Assembly (NCBI RefSeq): GCF_030158565.1
Contig: NZ_JAOASQ010000057.1
Coordinates: 55,143 to 119,142 of the forward strand
Source: Limnohabitans sp.
GTDB taxonomy: Bacteria; Pseudomonadota; Gammaproteobacteria; Burkholderiales; Burkholderiaceae_C
Reading direction: 5' to 3'
DNA length: 64,000 nucleotides
Shown: positions 1-14,111 of the stretch, piece after piece
How positions within the stretch are numbered: the first letter of the stretch is position 1
How the letters are laid out: the number at the start of each line of letters is the position of its first letter
The notes under the pieces: generated by a model
Databases searched by the model: none
What the model saw: only the letters and a program-made list of their open reading frames with translations
What the model was told of the DNA's origin: nothing
Translations under genes and position numbers: made by a program

Positions 1-68
1 TTGCTGTGCGTCGGCATTTGGACAGCGGCCATCCTCCAGGCCCTGCGGGCCTGAACAAGCGCTTCGAC

Positions 69-656
69 ATGAAGGCACCTGCATTTTCCATCTGTGTTTA
101 CTGTGGCTCACGCAACGGCGATGAACCTCGCTTTGCCGAAATGGCAAGACAAGTCGGCACCTGGATCGGCGCGCACGGCGGGCAACTTGTTTACGGCGGT
201 GGCCGCAACGGCCTGATGGGCATCGTCGCTCAGGCCACCCTGGCCGCTGGCGGACAAGTCGTCGGCATCATCCCCACCGCCTTGGTCGAGAAAGAATGGG
301 CGCATCACGGCCTGACTGAACTGCATGTGGTGGACACCATGCATGAACGCAAAAGGATGATGGCCGAGAAAGCCGATGCGTTTTTGGCCTTGCCAGGCGG
401 CATCGGCACCTTTGAAGAGTTGTTTGAAGTCTGGACCTGGCGCCAACTGGGTTACCACGACAAACCCATTGGCATCTTGAACTGCCATGGCTATTACGAC
501 AGCCTGATGACCTTCATCGATCAGGTTGTGTCACATGACTTCATGGGCAAGTGGCAAACCGAACTGGTGACCACGGCCACAGAGCCTCTGGCTTTGCTCC
601 AGTCGCTGGTTGAACAATCGGGCATGAGCCTGCCCGCCCGCACTGAATTGATCTGA
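69..656 (+). CDS. LOG-family / TIGR00730 Rossmann-fold protein (putative cytokinin riboside 5'-monophosphate phosphoribohydrolase)
   Basis: ORF with CVYCGSRNG...GGGRNGLMG and LPGGIGTFEELFEVWTW, the PGGxGTxxE motif of the LOG family; start placed at MKAPAFS. Confidence 0.93.
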   Translation: MKAPAFSICVYCGSRNGDEPRFAEMARQVGTWIGAHGGQLVYGGGRNGLMGIVAQATLAAGGQVVGIIPTALVEKEWAHHGLTELHVVDTMHERKRMMAEKADAFLALPGGIGTFEELFEVWTWRQLGYHDKPIGILNCHGYYDSLMTFIDQVVSHDFMGKWQTELVTTATEPLALLQSLVEQSGMSLPARTELI

Positions 657-709
657 CCCACCCAGTTGGGGCCGTGGCAAAACGCCATAGCCCACTGCAT
701 TGGTGGGGA

Positions 710-2742
<2,033 letters not shown>

Positions 2743-2746
2743 ACAG

Positions 2747-3934
2747 GTGCTGGAAAATGTGAGCTTGAATTATGTCACCCGGGTGCAGGACGACCTGAGC
2801 GCCATCGCGCCTGAAGCCTGGGACGGCCTGCTCGCCCGACAAGACGCGCCAAGCCCCTTCATGCAGCATGCCTATTTGTCGGCCATGCAGACCAGCGAAT
2901 CGGCAGCGCCTGAGACCGGCTGGACGCTGCAAGTCATCAGCCTGTGGCGCAGCACCCCGCAAGGCGATGTGTTGGCCGCCGCCTGCCCGCTCTACATCAA
3001 GACCCACTCACGCGGCGAATACGTGTTCGACCACGCCTGGGCCGACGCCTACCAGCGCCACGGCCTCGACTACTACCCCAAAGCCTTGGTCGCCTCGCCC
3101 TTCACCCCCGTGCCTGGCAGCCGCTTGCTGGCCGAATCTGACGACGCCCGCCAAGGCCTGTTGGCCGCCCTACTGGACATTTGCCAAACCAACGATATCC
3201 CCTCGCTGCACATTTTGTTTGGCAGCGCGCAAGACCTGCAGGCCTGCGAACAAGCCGGGCTGCTGCAACGCGACCAAGTGCAGTTCCATTGGCAAAACCA
3301 AGGCTGGCGCGACTTCGATGACTTTTTGGCCAGCCTGACACAAGAAAAACGCAAAAAAATCCGGCAAGAACGCCGCAAAGTAGCCGAGGCGGGCGTCACG
3401 TTTCGCGCCGTGCGCGGCCCCGACATGACGGAAGGCGACTGGGCCCTGCTGCTGCGCTGCTACCAGCAAACCTATTGGGAACACGGTAACCCGCCCTACC
3501 TGACCCCGGCGTTTTTTGAATCCATGCGCACCGACATGGCCGCCAACTGGCTGTTGTTTGTGGCCGAACATGAAGCGCAGCCCATGGGCATCAGCCTGAT
3601 CGGCCTGCACCTGGACGCACATGGCCAGCCCGAAGTGGCCTATGGTCGCTATTGGGGCGCGCTGGCTCGGGTGGACTGCCTGCACTTTGAAGCCTGCTAC
3701 TACCAGCCCATCGAATGGTGCATCCAGCACGGCGTCAAGCGCTTTGAAGGCGGCGCACAAGGCGAACACAAAATGGCCCGCGCCCTGCTGCCCACCCCCA
3801 CCCACAGCGCCCACTGGCTGGCGCATCCGTCGTTTTCAGAAGCGGTGGCGCGGTTTCTGGAGAGGGAAAAAGCGGGGGTGGAGAACTACCTGGAAGCGCT
3901 CAATCAGCACTCACCCTTGAAGAAGGGACCATGA
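2747..3934 (+). CDS. GNAT/FemAB-like peptidogalycan biosynthesis/recognition protein (DUF482 family)
   Basis: PSPFMQHAYLSAMQTS, ...LYIKTHSRGEYVFDHAWADAYQRHGLDYYPKAL, RFEGGAQGEHKMARALLPTPTHSAHWL typical of the family; GTG start inferred. Confidence 0.88.
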   Translation: MLENVSLNYVTRVQDDLSAIAPEAWDGLLARQDAPSPFMQHAYLSAMQTSESAAPETGWTLQVISLWRSTPQGDVLAAACPLYIKTHSRGEYVFDHAWADAYQRHGLDYYPKALVASPFTPVPGSRLLAESDDARQGLLAALLDICQTNDIPSLHILFGSAQDLQACEQAGLLQRDQVQFHWQNQGWRDFDDFLASLTQEKRKKIRQERRKVAEAGVTFRAVRGPDMTEGDWALLLRCYQQTYWEHGNPPYLTPAFFESMRTDMAANWLLFVAEHEAQPMGISLIGLHLDAHGQPEVAYGRYWGALARVDCLHFEACYYQPIEWCIQHGVKRFEGGAQGEHKMARALLPTPTHSAHWLAHPSFSEAVARFLEREKAGVENYLEALNQHSPLKKGP

Positions 3935-3972
3935 AAAAACGCCTGCACGGTGTGTACCGCACAGGCGTTTTT
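3934..3972. terminator. Bidirectional rho-independent terminator between convergent genes
   Basis: AAAAAACGCCTG...CAGGCGTTTTT inverted repeat. Confidence 0.75.
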
Positions 3973-4016
3973 GGGAGATTTCAACGGCTTCCAGCAGAGG
4001 CCGTTGAGACCGGCAA

Positions 4017-4547
4017 TCAGGCCTTGTTGTAGTTGGCGATGCCGTCCAGGATTTCTTTATGGGCCGACTCAATGCCTTCCCAGCCCTTGACCTTGACCCA
4101 TTTGCCTTTTTCGAGGTCTTTGTAGTGCTCAAAAAAGTGGGCGATTTGCTTGAGTTGCAGCTCGTGGATGTCGTCCAGCGACTTGATTTTGGCGTAGCTG
4201 GCCAGGATTTTCTCGGTGGGCACAGCCAACACCTTGCCGTCCATGCCACCTTCGTCTTCCATCAGCAAAATGCCAATGGCGCGGCAAGGCACGACCACAC
4301 CTGGGGGCAGTGGGAAAGGGGTCATCACCAACACGTCGACCGGGTCACCGTCACCGGCGATGGTCTGGGGCACGTAGCCGTAGTTGGTGGGGTAGTGCAT
4401 GGCGGTGCCCATGAAGCGGTCCACAAACAAAGCGCCGGACTCTTTGTCCACTTCGTACTTCACAGGGTCGGAGTTCATCGGGATTTCGATGATCACGTTG
4501 AATGCATCGGGTACTTTGCTGCCGGGGGTGACTTTGTTCAGGGACAT
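4017..4547 (-). CDS. ppa: Inorganic pyrophosphatase
   Basis: [55 protein letters not shown]. Confidence 0.97.
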   Translation of the reverse strand: MSLNKVTPGSKVPDAFNVIIEIPMNSDPVKYEVDKESGALFVDRFMGTAMHYPTNYGYVPQTIAGDGDPVDVLVMTPFPLPPGVVVPCRAIGILLMEDEGGMDGKVLAVPTEKILASYAKIKSLDDIHELQLKQIAHFFEHYKDLEKGKWVKVKGWEGIESAHKEILDGIANYNKA

Positions 4548-4699
4548 GGTGTCTCGTTGGAAAAGTTGAAAGGAATGTCAATCGCTAGGGATTAACCCCG
4601 ATTTTACTTTCACCGGGCTTGCGTCCCTTCCGCGTTGAGGGGTTTTGGGCTGTCTCTGGCGTGATTTCCAAATGCCGCAGGGGCATCACAATCGGGTCC

Positions 4700-6133
4700 A
4701 TGCAACTGAATTTCATCGCCAACCAATCCGTTCCGGCCCTGGCAGGGCAAACCATCGATGTACTCGACCCGTCTGACGGGCTGGTGTTCGATCAGATCCC
4801 GCGCAGCCAAGCCGCTGACATCGATGCCGCGGTGCAAGCGGCCCGTGCCGCTTTCAACGGCCCTTGGGGCAAGCTGACGGCTGTGGAGCGTGGGCGCTTG
4901 CTCATGAAGCTGTCTCAAAAAGTGAGTGAGCACGCAGCCGAACTGGCCGCCCTAGAGCTGCGCGACTGCGGCAAGCCCACCAAACAAGCGGCTGCGGATT
5001 CGGTGGCTTTGGCGCGTTACTTTGAGTTTTATGCCGGTGCCTGCGACAAGCTGCACGGTGAGACCCTGCCTTACCAAAACGGCTACAGCGTGCTGACCTG
5101 GCGCGAGCCGCATGGGGTGACGGGCCATGTGATCCCCTGGAACTACCCGATGCAGATTTTTGGGCGCAGCGTAGGTGGCGCTTTGGCAGCTGGCAATGCC
5201 TGCGTGGTCAAACCGGCCGAAGACGCATGCCTGAGCCTGATCCGCGTAGCGCAACTGGCGGCCGAAGTCGGCTTTCCGCCGGGTGCCATCAACATCGTCA
5301 CCGGTTACGGCCACGAGGTGGGCGACGCGCTGGCCCGCCACCCGGGCATTGACCACATCAGCTTCACCGGCAGCCCCCGCGTGGGCACGCTGATCCAGCA
5401 AGTGGCGGCTGAGCGGCACTGCCCCGTGACACTGGAGCTGGGCGGCAAAAGCCCGCAGATCATTTTTGACGACGCCGACCTGGATGCGGCCATTCCGGTG
5501 GTGGTGAATGCCATCGTGCAAAACTCCGGCCAGACCTGCAGCGCGGGCTCTCGCGTGCTGATCCAGCAAGGCATTTACGAACCGCTTTTGAAACGTCTGG
5601 GCGAAGCCTTCAGCCGCCTGCAAGTGGGCTCGGCCGCCATGAACCTGGACTTGGGGCCACTGATTCGCGCCAGCCAGTTGCAGCGCGTCACCGGCTTTTT
5701 GGACCAGGCCCGCGCCGATGGCATTGCCACCGTGGCACAAGGGCAAATTGCGGCGGGCGTGCCTGCGGGTGGCTTTTACCAAGCCCCCACCCTGCTGCGC
5801 GATGTGCCGGTGATGCACCGCCTGGCGCAAGAAGAAGTCTTTGGTCCGGTGCTGTCGGCGATGTCCTTCACCGACGAGGACCACGCTGTGGCTTTGGCCA
5901 ATGCCACCGAATTCGGTTTGGTGGCCGGTATCTGGACGCGTGACGGTGGCCGCCAGTTCCGCATGGCCAAGCGCGTGCGCAGCGGCCAGGTGTTCATCAA
6001 CAACTACGGCGCAGGTGGTGGCGTGGAGCTGCCTTTTGGGGGTGTCAAGTCCTCGGGCTATGGACGCGAAAAAGGCTTTGAGGCGCTGCTGGGTTTTACC
6101 ACCCTCAAGACGGTGGCCATTCAGCACGGTTGA
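4700..6133 (+). CDS. Aldehyde dehydrogenase family protein
   Basis: VTLELGGKSPQIIFDDADLDAA, QNSGQTCSAGSRVLIQ, ELPFGGVKSSGYGREKG. Confidence 0.95.
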   Translation: MQLNFIANQSVPALAGQTIDVLDPSDGLVFDQIPRSQAADIDAAVQAARAAFNGPWGKLTAVERGRLLMKLSQKVSEHAAELAALELRDCGKPTKQAAADSVALARYFEFYAGACDKLHGETLPYQNGYSVLTWREPHGVTGHVIPWNYPMQIFGRSVGGALAAGNACVVKPAEDACLSLIRVAQLAAEVGFPPGAINIVTGYGHEVGDALARHPGIDHISFTGSPRVGTLIQQVAAERHCPVTLELGGKSPQIIFDDADLDAAIPVVVNAIVQNSGQTCSAGSRVLIQQGIYEPLLKRLGEAFSRLQVGSAAMNLDLGPLIRASQLQRVTGFLDQARADGIATVAQGQIAAGVPAGGFYQAPTLLRDVPVMHRLAQEEVFGPVLSAMSFTDEDHAVALANATEFGLVAGIWTRDGGRQFRMAKRVRSGQVFINNYGAGGGVELPFGGVKSSGYGREKGFEALLGFTTLKTVAIQHG

Positions 6134-6222
6134 AGCCACTGGGTTCAACCCCTTTGTGTACCCCCACTTCATGGGCGCTCCAAGCTTTGGCTCCCTCGAT
6201 TTGAGCTGGGATCCATACTGCT

Positions 6223-6387
6223 GTCCTCCCGAACTTGATCCGGGATCCATGCATTCGTCATCCTGGACTTGATCCGGGATCCATGGCATGCAAGTGAGAT
6301 GAACCCCGGGTCTTCGCCCGGGGTGACAAATGCAAGGTCTTCGCCTGGGATGACAAATCAAGGGTCTTCCCGCGAGGTGATCCATGG
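6223..6387. repeat. Dispersed palindromic repeat array, locus 1
   Basis: GTCATCCTGGACTTGATCCGGGATCCATG and CCCCGGGTCTTCGCCCGGGGTGACA modules; related modules at 47.6 and 56.7 kb. Confidence 0.8.
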
Positions 6388-6416
6388 GGCGCGGAGGCTG
6401 GGGCACAATCGAGGCC

Positions 6417-7559
6417 ATGTCTGAACGCGTCATTCCGCTGGTTGACCAGCGCCACCCCAGCTTGCCTTTGCCCCCCTTGTCGGCGGGGCATGACCTGAGC
6501 ACCCTGCCGCTGGACGGGCTGCGTCGCCCGCTGACCGATCTGCGCATCAGCGTGACCGACCGCTGCAACTTCCGCTGCAGTTACTGCATGCCCAAGGAGG
6601 TCTTTGACAAAGACTACGCCTACTTGCCGCACAGCCACCTGCTGAGTTTTGAAGAAATCACCCGCATCGCCACCGTGTTCGTGGGCCGTGGGGTGCGCAA
6701 AATCCGACTGACGGGCGGTGAACCGCTGCTGCGCAAGAACATCGAAATCTTGATTGAACAATTGGCCGCCCTGCGCACGCCCGATGGTCAGCCGCTTGAT
6801 TTGACGCTGACCACCAACGGCTCACTGCTGGCGCGCAAAGCCCAGAGCCTGAAAAACGCGGGCCTGCAGCGCGTGACGGTGAGCTTGGACGGGCTGGACG
6901 ACGCCGTCTTCCGCCAGATGAACGACGTGGACTTTCCGGTGGCCGATGTGTTGGATGGCATTGCCGCTGCCCAAGCAGCAGGCTTGGGGCCGATCAAGGT
7001 CAACATGGTCGTCAAACGCGGCACCAACGAGCATGAAATATTGCCCATGGCCCGGCATTTCCGGGGCACAGGCATCGTGCTACGCTTCATTGAATACATG
7101 GACGTGGGTGCGACCAATGGCTGGTGCATGGACGAGGTGCTGCCCAGCGCAGACGTCGTGCGCCTGCTGCATGCCGAGCTGCCGCTGGTGCAGCTGGACC
7201 CAGCCGCCCCGGGCGAGACCGCCGAGCGCTGGGGCTACGCCAACGCCCAAGGCGAGCACGACCCAAGTTTGGGCGAGATCGGCGTGATCAGCAGCGTGAC
7301 GCAGGCCTTTTGCGGCGACTGCAACCGCGCCCGTTTGTCCACCGAAGGCCGCTTGTACCTGTGCCTGTTTGCCAGCCAGGGCTATGACCTGCGCCAGCTC
7401 TTGCGTGATCCCACTCAAGACGATACGGCGCTGGCCGCCACGGTGGACGCCATCTGGCGCGGACGAACCGACCAATATTCGGTGCTGCGCAGCCTGCGCG
7501 GCCCCGACACCGCCAGCGGCCCCGGGCGCCGGGTGGAAATGAGCTATATCGGAGGCTGA
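6417..7559 (+). CDS. moaA: GTP 3',8-cyclase MoaA
   Basis: [21 protein letters not shown] radical-SAM motif, [32 protein letters not shown]. Confidence 0.97.
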   Translation: MSERVIPLVDQRHPSLPLPPLSAGHDLSTLPLDGLRRPLTDLRISVTDRCNFRCSYCMPKEVFDKDYAYLPHSHLLSFEEITRIATVFVGRGVRKIRLTGGEPLLRKNIEILIEQLAALRTPDGQPLDLTLTTNGSLLARKAQSLKNAGLQRVTVSLDGLDDAVFRQMNDVDFPVADVLDGIAAAQAAGLGPIKVNMVVKRGTNEHEILPMARHFRGTGIVLRFIEYMDVGATNGWCMDEVLPSADVVRLLHAELPLVQLDPAAPGETAERWGYANAQGEHDPSLGEIGVISSVTQAFCGDCNRARLSTEGRLYLCLFASQGYDLRQLLRDPTQDDTALAATVDAIWRGRTDQYSVLRSLRGPDTASGPGRRVEMSYIGG

Positions 7560-7564
7560 ACGCC

Positions 7565-8188
7565 ATGAACCACACAGCACCGGCCATCACGGGCCTGATT
7601 TTGGCGGGCGGGCGCGGCTCACGCATGGGCGGCATCGACAAGGGCCTGCAAAACTTTCGCGGCATGCCGCTGGCGCTGCAAACCCTGATGCGCCTGCAAC
7701 TGCAAAGCCTGCCGCTGCAAGAAATTTTGATCAATGCCAACCGCAACCTGGCCGCCTACGAGTCCTTGGGCGTGCCGGTCTGGCCCGACAGCATCGATGG
7801 CTATGCGGGGCCATTGGCGGGCTTTCTCACGGGCCTGGAGCGCTGCGAAACCCCGCTCTTGCTCACTGTGCCCTGCGACTCGCCGCTGTTTCCACTCGAT
7901 CTGGTTGAACGCCTGTACAAAGCCATGGATGAGCAAGACGCCGACATGGCGATGGCGGCTGCACCCGAGACCGATGGCGCGGTGCGCCCACAGCCGGTGT
8001 TTTGCCTGCTCAAAACAGAGCTGCTGGAGAGCCTGGTCAAGTTCACCCAAAGCGGTGGCCGCAAGATCGACGCATGGACGGGCCAGCACCGCTGCGCCAT
8101 CGTGCCGTTTGACCAGAGCGGCGACAGCGCCCACGCTTTTGCCAACGCCAACACACTGGCCGAATTGCAAGAACTCGAATCACTTTGA
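7565..8188 (+). CDS. mobA: Molybdenum cofactor guanylyltransferase MobA
   Basis: [28 protein letters not shown]. Confidence 0.96.
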   Translation: MNHTAPAITGLILAGGRGSRMGGIDKGLQNFRGMPLALQTLMRLQLQSLPLQEILINANRNLAAYESLGVPVWPDSIDGYAGPLAGFLTGLERCETPLLLTVPCDSPLFPLDLVERLYKAMDEQDADMAMAAAPETDGAVRPQPVFCLLKTELLESLVKFTQSGGRKIDAWTGQHRCAIVPFDQSGDSAHAFANANTLAELQELESL

Positions 8189-8234
8189 ACCGCGCGGCAC
8201 GGCAGCGCCGTGCCCCATCGCCATTGTTATTGCC

Positions 8235-9524
<1,290 letters not shown>

Positions 9525-9539
9525 CGACCGCAGCGCCAC

Positions 9540-9571
9540 AAAAAAGGGGCTGAATTTCTTCAGCCCCTTTG
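9540..9571. terminator. Bidirectional rho-independent terminator between moeA and the RND gene
   Basis: AAAAAAGGGGCTGAATTTCTTCAGCCCCTTT. Confidence 0.75.
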
Positions 9572-9596
9572 GATTTGAAACCTCCATCGGAACGGC

Positions 9597-12500
9597 TCAA
9601 TGCGCGCCTGTCGCAGGCTCCTCCAGCGCAAGCGCCTTGTTCGGGCCAGGCACGCTCTTGCGGGCCAACAGCGAGTACATGGTGGGCACCACAAAGATGG
9701 TCAGCAATGTGCCCAAACTCATGCCGCCCACAATGACCCAGCCGATTTGCGTGCGGCTTTCAGCGCCAGCCCCTTTGGCCAAGGCCAGGGGCACAGCACC
9801 CAACACCATGGCACCCGTGGTCATCAGGATCGGACGCAGACGTTGGCCACTGGCTTTGACCAAGGCCTGCATGGTCTCCACGCCTTGTTCACGCAATTGG
9901 TTGGTGAACTCGACAATCAAAATGCCGTGCTTGGTGATCAAACCGACCAAGGTGATCAAGCCAATCTGTGAGTACACATTCAGTGAGCCCCCCGTCCATT
10001 TGAGTGCCAGTAAAGCACCGATCATGGACAGCGGCACCGACAACATGATGATGAAAGGGTCGATGAAGCTCTCAAACTGCGCGGCCAGCACCAAAAAGAT
10101 GAAGAACAGCGCCAACACAAAAACGATCACCAAGGCACCTTGGGAATTGCGAAATTCGCGCGAGGTGCCATTGAGCTCGGTGGTGTATCCCGGCTTGAGC
10201 ACCTTGGCTGCGGTGGCATCGAGGAACTGGAGGGCCTCACCCAATGAATAGTCCGGCGACAAGTTGGCGGTGATCGACACCGATCGGCGCTGACCAAAGT
10301 GGTTCAACTCACGGGGAGAAACACTTTCACGGATTTTCACGAGGGCTGACAACGGAATCATCGCGTCGTTACGTCCCCGGATGTAAATGCTTTCCACATC
10401 GTCTGGCGTGTTGCGGCCAGAGGCCTGTGTTTGCACGATCACATCGTACTGCTCGGCATCCCGCTTATAACGGGTGACCACGCGCCCGCCCAGCATGGTC
10501 TCCAATGCTTTGGCCACAGCATCCACACCGACCCCCAATTCGGCCGCTTTGGCGCGGTCGACTTCGATGCGCAATTCAGGCTTGTTCAAGCGCAAATCAA
10601 CATCGGGCGCAACGATGCCGGGGTTCTTGGCAATTTCATCCAGAATTTCGCGCGTCACCGCATTCAAGTTCTGGTAACTGTCCGAAGTTTGGATCACAAA
10701 ATTGACGGGGCGCTCACGAAAGCCTTGCCCCAACGATGGCGGGGTGATGGCAAACGCGTTCACACCGGGCAAACCATTGAATTTCGGGCCCAACTCACGG
10801 GCAATTTCCAGTGTGGTGCGCTGGCGTTTTTCCCAATCAACAGCACGGTAAATGACCGATCCTTGGGCCACTGTGGGGTTACCAATGTTGGCAAAAATGC
10901 GGTCAAATTCAGGGTAGGCCTCGCCCATGCGCTCCAACACTTTGGCATATCGGTCGGTGTAATCCAGGGTCGAGCCATCTGGCGCTGTGACGGTGGCCAA
11001 CAAAGTGCCGCGATCTTCCATCGGGGCCAACTCTTGCTTCATGCTGGGATAAACCAGCGCAATTGCCACGCCACTGCCCACCATGATCAACAGCACCAGC
11101 CAACGCGCTTTGCGCAAGACCCAGCTCAACAAGCGCTCATAAGCATCTGACAAAGCCGTCAACAAGCGCTCCATCGTGCGGTCAAACCAGCCCGGGTTGG
11201 GGTTGTGCTTGAGCAACTTAGAACTCATCATGGGTGACAGCGTCAAGGCCACAAAGCCAGAGACGATCACAGAGCCGGCCAAGGCCAGCGCAAACTCCGT
11301 GAAAAGTTTGCCTGTACGACCGGGCGTAAAGGCCAAAGGCGCGAACACCGCAGCCAAGGTCATGGTCATCGCGACCACCGCAAAGCCAATTTCACGGGAG
11401 CCCTTGATGGCAGCCGAAAATGGGTCCAAGCCTTCCTCAATGTGACGGTAAATGTTCTCCAGAACCACGATCGCATCATCCACCACCAGACCAATCGCCA
11501 GCACCAGCGCCAGCAGTGTCAAGGTGTTGATGGTGAAACCCGCCAAAGCCATCATGGCAAAGGTGCCAATCAAGCTGACCGGGATGGTGATGATCGGGAT
11601 GATCGATGCGCGAACGGTACGCAAGAAAACAAAGATCACCAGGGCCACCAAAACCACGGCTTCCACGATGGTCTTGAACACACTCTTGATGGAGCGGTCA
11701 ATGAACACCGAGTTGTCGTTGGCCACCGTGATGGTGATGCCAGGGGGCAAGTCAGCTTCCAAACGCGGCATCATGTCGCGCACGCCTTTGGACAACTCCA
11801 GAGGATTGGCCGTGGCCTGACGAATCACACCTGCAGCTACAGCATGGCGACCGGCCAAACGAACTGCGCTGCGTTCATCGGCTGCAGCCTCTTCCACTTT
11901 GGCGACATCCCTGATTTTGACGGGAAAACCATTGACCGTTTTGAGCACGATGTCGGCAAACTGAGCCGGACGCGTGAGGTCGGTTTGCGAGGTCACCGTG
12001 AACTCGCGGTTGCTTGACTCAATGCGTCCTGCGGGCAACTCCAGATTGCTGCGTCGGATCGCATCTTCCACATCTTGTGGTGTGAGTTTGTAGCCTGCCA
12101 GACGTTCGGGCTCCAACCAGACCCGCATGGCGTATTTGCGTTCACCGTAGATGCGCACATCGGCCACACCCGTGACGGTTTGCAACCGGGGTTTGACCAC
12201 CCGGTTGATCATGTCGTTGATCTGCAAGGGGTTGAGCGTGTCGCTCGAAAACGCGAGCCAAATCACCGGGAAAGCATCGGCCTCGACCTTGGCAATCACC
12301 GGCTCTTCGATGGCTTGAGGCAAGCGGTTGCGCACGCGTGAAGTGCGGTCACGCACTTCGGCGGCAGCCGTGTCAGCGTCTTTTTCGAGTCGAAAACGGA
12401 CCGTGATCTGCGACTGCTCGGCACGGCTGATGGACGTGATCACATCCACAGCGTCAATCCCAGCAATCGAGTCTTCGAGGGGTTTGGACACTTGCGTCTC

Positions 12501-12677
12501 AATCACCTCGGCCGAGGCGCCTGGGTATTTGACACTCACAGTGACCGTCGGCTCATCGATCTTGGGATATTCACGCACCGACAAACGGTCAAAACTGACC
12601 GCGCCGATCAGCAAGATCAGCAGCGACATGACGACGGCCAGAACGGGCCTGCGGATGGATGTCTCAGCGAGTTGCAT
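9597..12677 (-). CDS. RND efflux pump inner-membrane permease (AcrB/MexB-like)
   Basis: MQLAETSIRRPVLAVVMSLLILLIGAVSFDRLSVREYPKIDEPTVTV; about 1026 aa; duplicated RND architecture. Confidence 0.95.
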   Translation of the reverse strand: MQLAETSIRRPVLAVVMSLLILLIGAVSFDRLSVREYPKIDEPTVTVSVKYPGASAEVIETQVSKPLEDSIAGIDAVDVITSISRAEQSQITVRFRLEKDADTAAAEVRDRTSRVRNRLPQAIEEPVIAKVEADAFPVIWLAFSSDTLNPLQINDMINRVVKPRLQTVTGVADVRIYGERKYAMRVWLEPERLAGYKLTPQDVEDAIRRSNLELPAGRIESSNREFTVTSQTDLTRPAQFADIVLKTVNGFPVKIRDVAKVEEAAADERSAVRLAGRHAVAAGVIRQATANPLELSKGVRDMMPRLEADLPPGITITVANDNSVFIDRSIKSVFKTIVEAVVLVALVIFVFLRTVRASIIPIITIPVSLIGTFAMMALAGFTINTLTLLALVLAIGLVVDDAIVVLENIYRHIEEGLDPFSAAIKGSREIGFAVVAMTMTLAAVFAPLAFTPGRTGKLFTEFALALAGSVIVSGFVALTLSPMMSSKLLKHNPNPGWFDRTMERLLTALSDAYERLLSWVLRKARWLVLLIMVGSGVAIALVYPSMKQELAPMEDRGTLLATVTAPDGSTLDYTDRYAKVLERMGEAYPEFDRIFANIGNPTVAQGSVIYRAVDWEKRQRTTLEIARELGPKFNGLPGVNAFAITPPSLGQGFRERPVNFVIQTSDSYQNLNAVTREILDEIAKNPGIVAPDVDLRLNKPELRIEVDRAKAAELGVGVDAVAKALETMLGGRVVTRYKRDAEQYDVIVQTQASGRNTPDDVESIYIRGRNDAMIPLSALVKIRESVSPRELNHFGQRRSVSITANLSPDYSLGEALQFLDATAAKVLKPGYTTELNGTSREFRNSQGALVIVFVLALFFIFLVLAAQFESFIDPFIIMLSVPLSMIGALLALKWTGGSLNVYSQIGLITLVGLITKHGILIVEFTNQLREQGVETMQALVKASGQRLRPILMTTGAMVLGAVPLALAKGAGAESRTQIGWVIVGGMSLGTLLTIFVVPTMYSLLARKSVPGPNKALALEEPATGAH

Positions 12678-13968
12678 CTGCACCTCGCAAGCAAGGGTTG
12701 GGGCCACTCAGCGGCTTGGCCGCTGGTGCTGCACGGGCCACATTCGGATTGCCCGTGTTGTTCACCACACCGGCTGGGGACAAACCCGCTGAAGGCGCAG
12801 GCGGGACTGCTGCGACTGCAGGCGTTGAAGCGGTGGCAGCAGCACCTGCCACAGGCTTGCCACTGGCTGGACGAGACATGTCCACCACGCGCACGGGCGT
12901 ACCGTCTTTTTGCAAGCGTTGATGACCGGCGACCACCACGGTGTCATCGAGTTCCAGCCCTTCCAGAATTTCCACTTTGCCAGGTTGGCGCAAACCCACT
13001 TTGACAGGCACACGCTGAGATATCAATGTCTCGGGTTTGTCACCGGGAATGACCTTGACCACGAAAGTGCGCCCGCCCTGCGGCACGATGGCTTCTTCAG
13101 GAATGACCAAGGCCGAGGGTCGAGAACCAAACACGGCATTGACGCGTGCAAACATGCCAGGGCGCAACTGCTGCTGGCGATTGTCAATGCAGCCACGCAC
13201 ACCCACCGAACGTCCATTGGCATCAATCAATGGATCGACAGCCTGCACCACAGCGGCAAATGAGCGCCCGGGCAAAGCATCCAAGGTCAGCTGTGCGCTC
13301 TGACCTGCGCGTACTTTGGCCTGAAAACGCTCAGGCAACCGAAAGTCCACCAGCACAGCATCGATGTCTTCGATGTTGACCACATCGGCGCCATCCTTGA
13401 GGTAATCGCCCACGTTGATTTGGCGCAGACCCGTGACGCCATTGAATGGAGCGATGATCTTCAGGCGCTGCAAGGTCGCCTGCGCCAAATCCAATTTGGC
13501 CTGGGCGACCTCCAAAGCGGCCGCACTTTCATCGAGCGAACGTTTGCTGATGAAATTTTGAGCCACCAACTCTTGGTTGCGCTTGTGGTTGGCGGCAGCA
13601 ATCGACATTTCGGCTTTAGCTTGCGAGAGCTGAGCGGCCTGCAGCTGATCATCCAGTTGCACCAGCAGCTGCCCTTTGCTCACGCGCTGGCCATCGTTGA
13701 ACAGGATTTTGGCCACACGCCCTGCCACTTCCGGGCGGAGCATGACGCCTTGGCGGGACCGCAAACTGCCCACCGACTGGGCTTCATCGACCAAAGTGAT
13801 CGATGTGACTTTGGCGACCTCCACCGCTGGGGCCCTGGCTGCAGCTGGCGCTGTCGCCGCACTGGGCGGCTGATCACCCGAAGAAGGGCGCTGTGCCCAC
13901 CAAGCCACACCAGACGCCACACACACACCGATCACTGCGATCAGCACGTACTTCTTTTGATAAGCCAT
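12664..13968 (-). CDS. RND efflux periplasmic adaptor subunit (membrane fusion protein)
   Basis: GRVAKILFNDGQRVSKGQLLVQLDDQLQAAQLSQAKAE lipoyl/hairpin signature; overlaps the RND gene by 14 bp. Confidence 0.94.
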   Translation of the reverse strand: MAYQKKYVLIAVIGVCVASGVAWWAQRPSSGDQPPSAATAPAAARAPAVEVAKVTSITLVDEAQSVGSLRSRQGVMLRPEVAGRVAKILFNDGQRVSKGQLLVQLDDQLQAAQLSQAKAEMSIAAANHKRNQELVAQNFISKRSLDESAAALEVAQAKLDLAQATLQRLKIIAPFNGVTGLRQINVGDYLKDGADVVNIEDIDAVLVDFRLPERFQAKVRAGQSAQLTLDALPGRSFAAVVQAVDPLIDANGRSVGVRGCIDNRQQQLRPGMFARVNAVFGSRPSALVIPEEAIVPQGGRTFVVKVIPGDKPETLISQRVPVKVGLRQPGKVEILEGLELDDTVVVAGHQRLQKDGTPVRVVDMSRPASGKPVAGAAATASTPAVAAVPPAPSAGLSPAGVVNNTGNPNVARAAPAAKPLSGPNPCLRGADATR

Positions 13969-14111
13969 TGCAGAAATCCCGCTACATTGAAGACGCAAAC
14001 AGTTTCCGAATGTAACAGTCTTGTGCCCGATTCCCGCGAGGGAAAACGACAGGCTTGGCAGCCAAACACCTGTGTTTTCAGGTCTTTACATGAGGTTTAC
14101 ACGCCAAGAGT

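Noticed and set aside
4952-6568. 538-aa ORF antisense to the aldehyde dehydrogenase
   Set aside because: No domain signature; opposite a strongly supported CDS and the repeat array.
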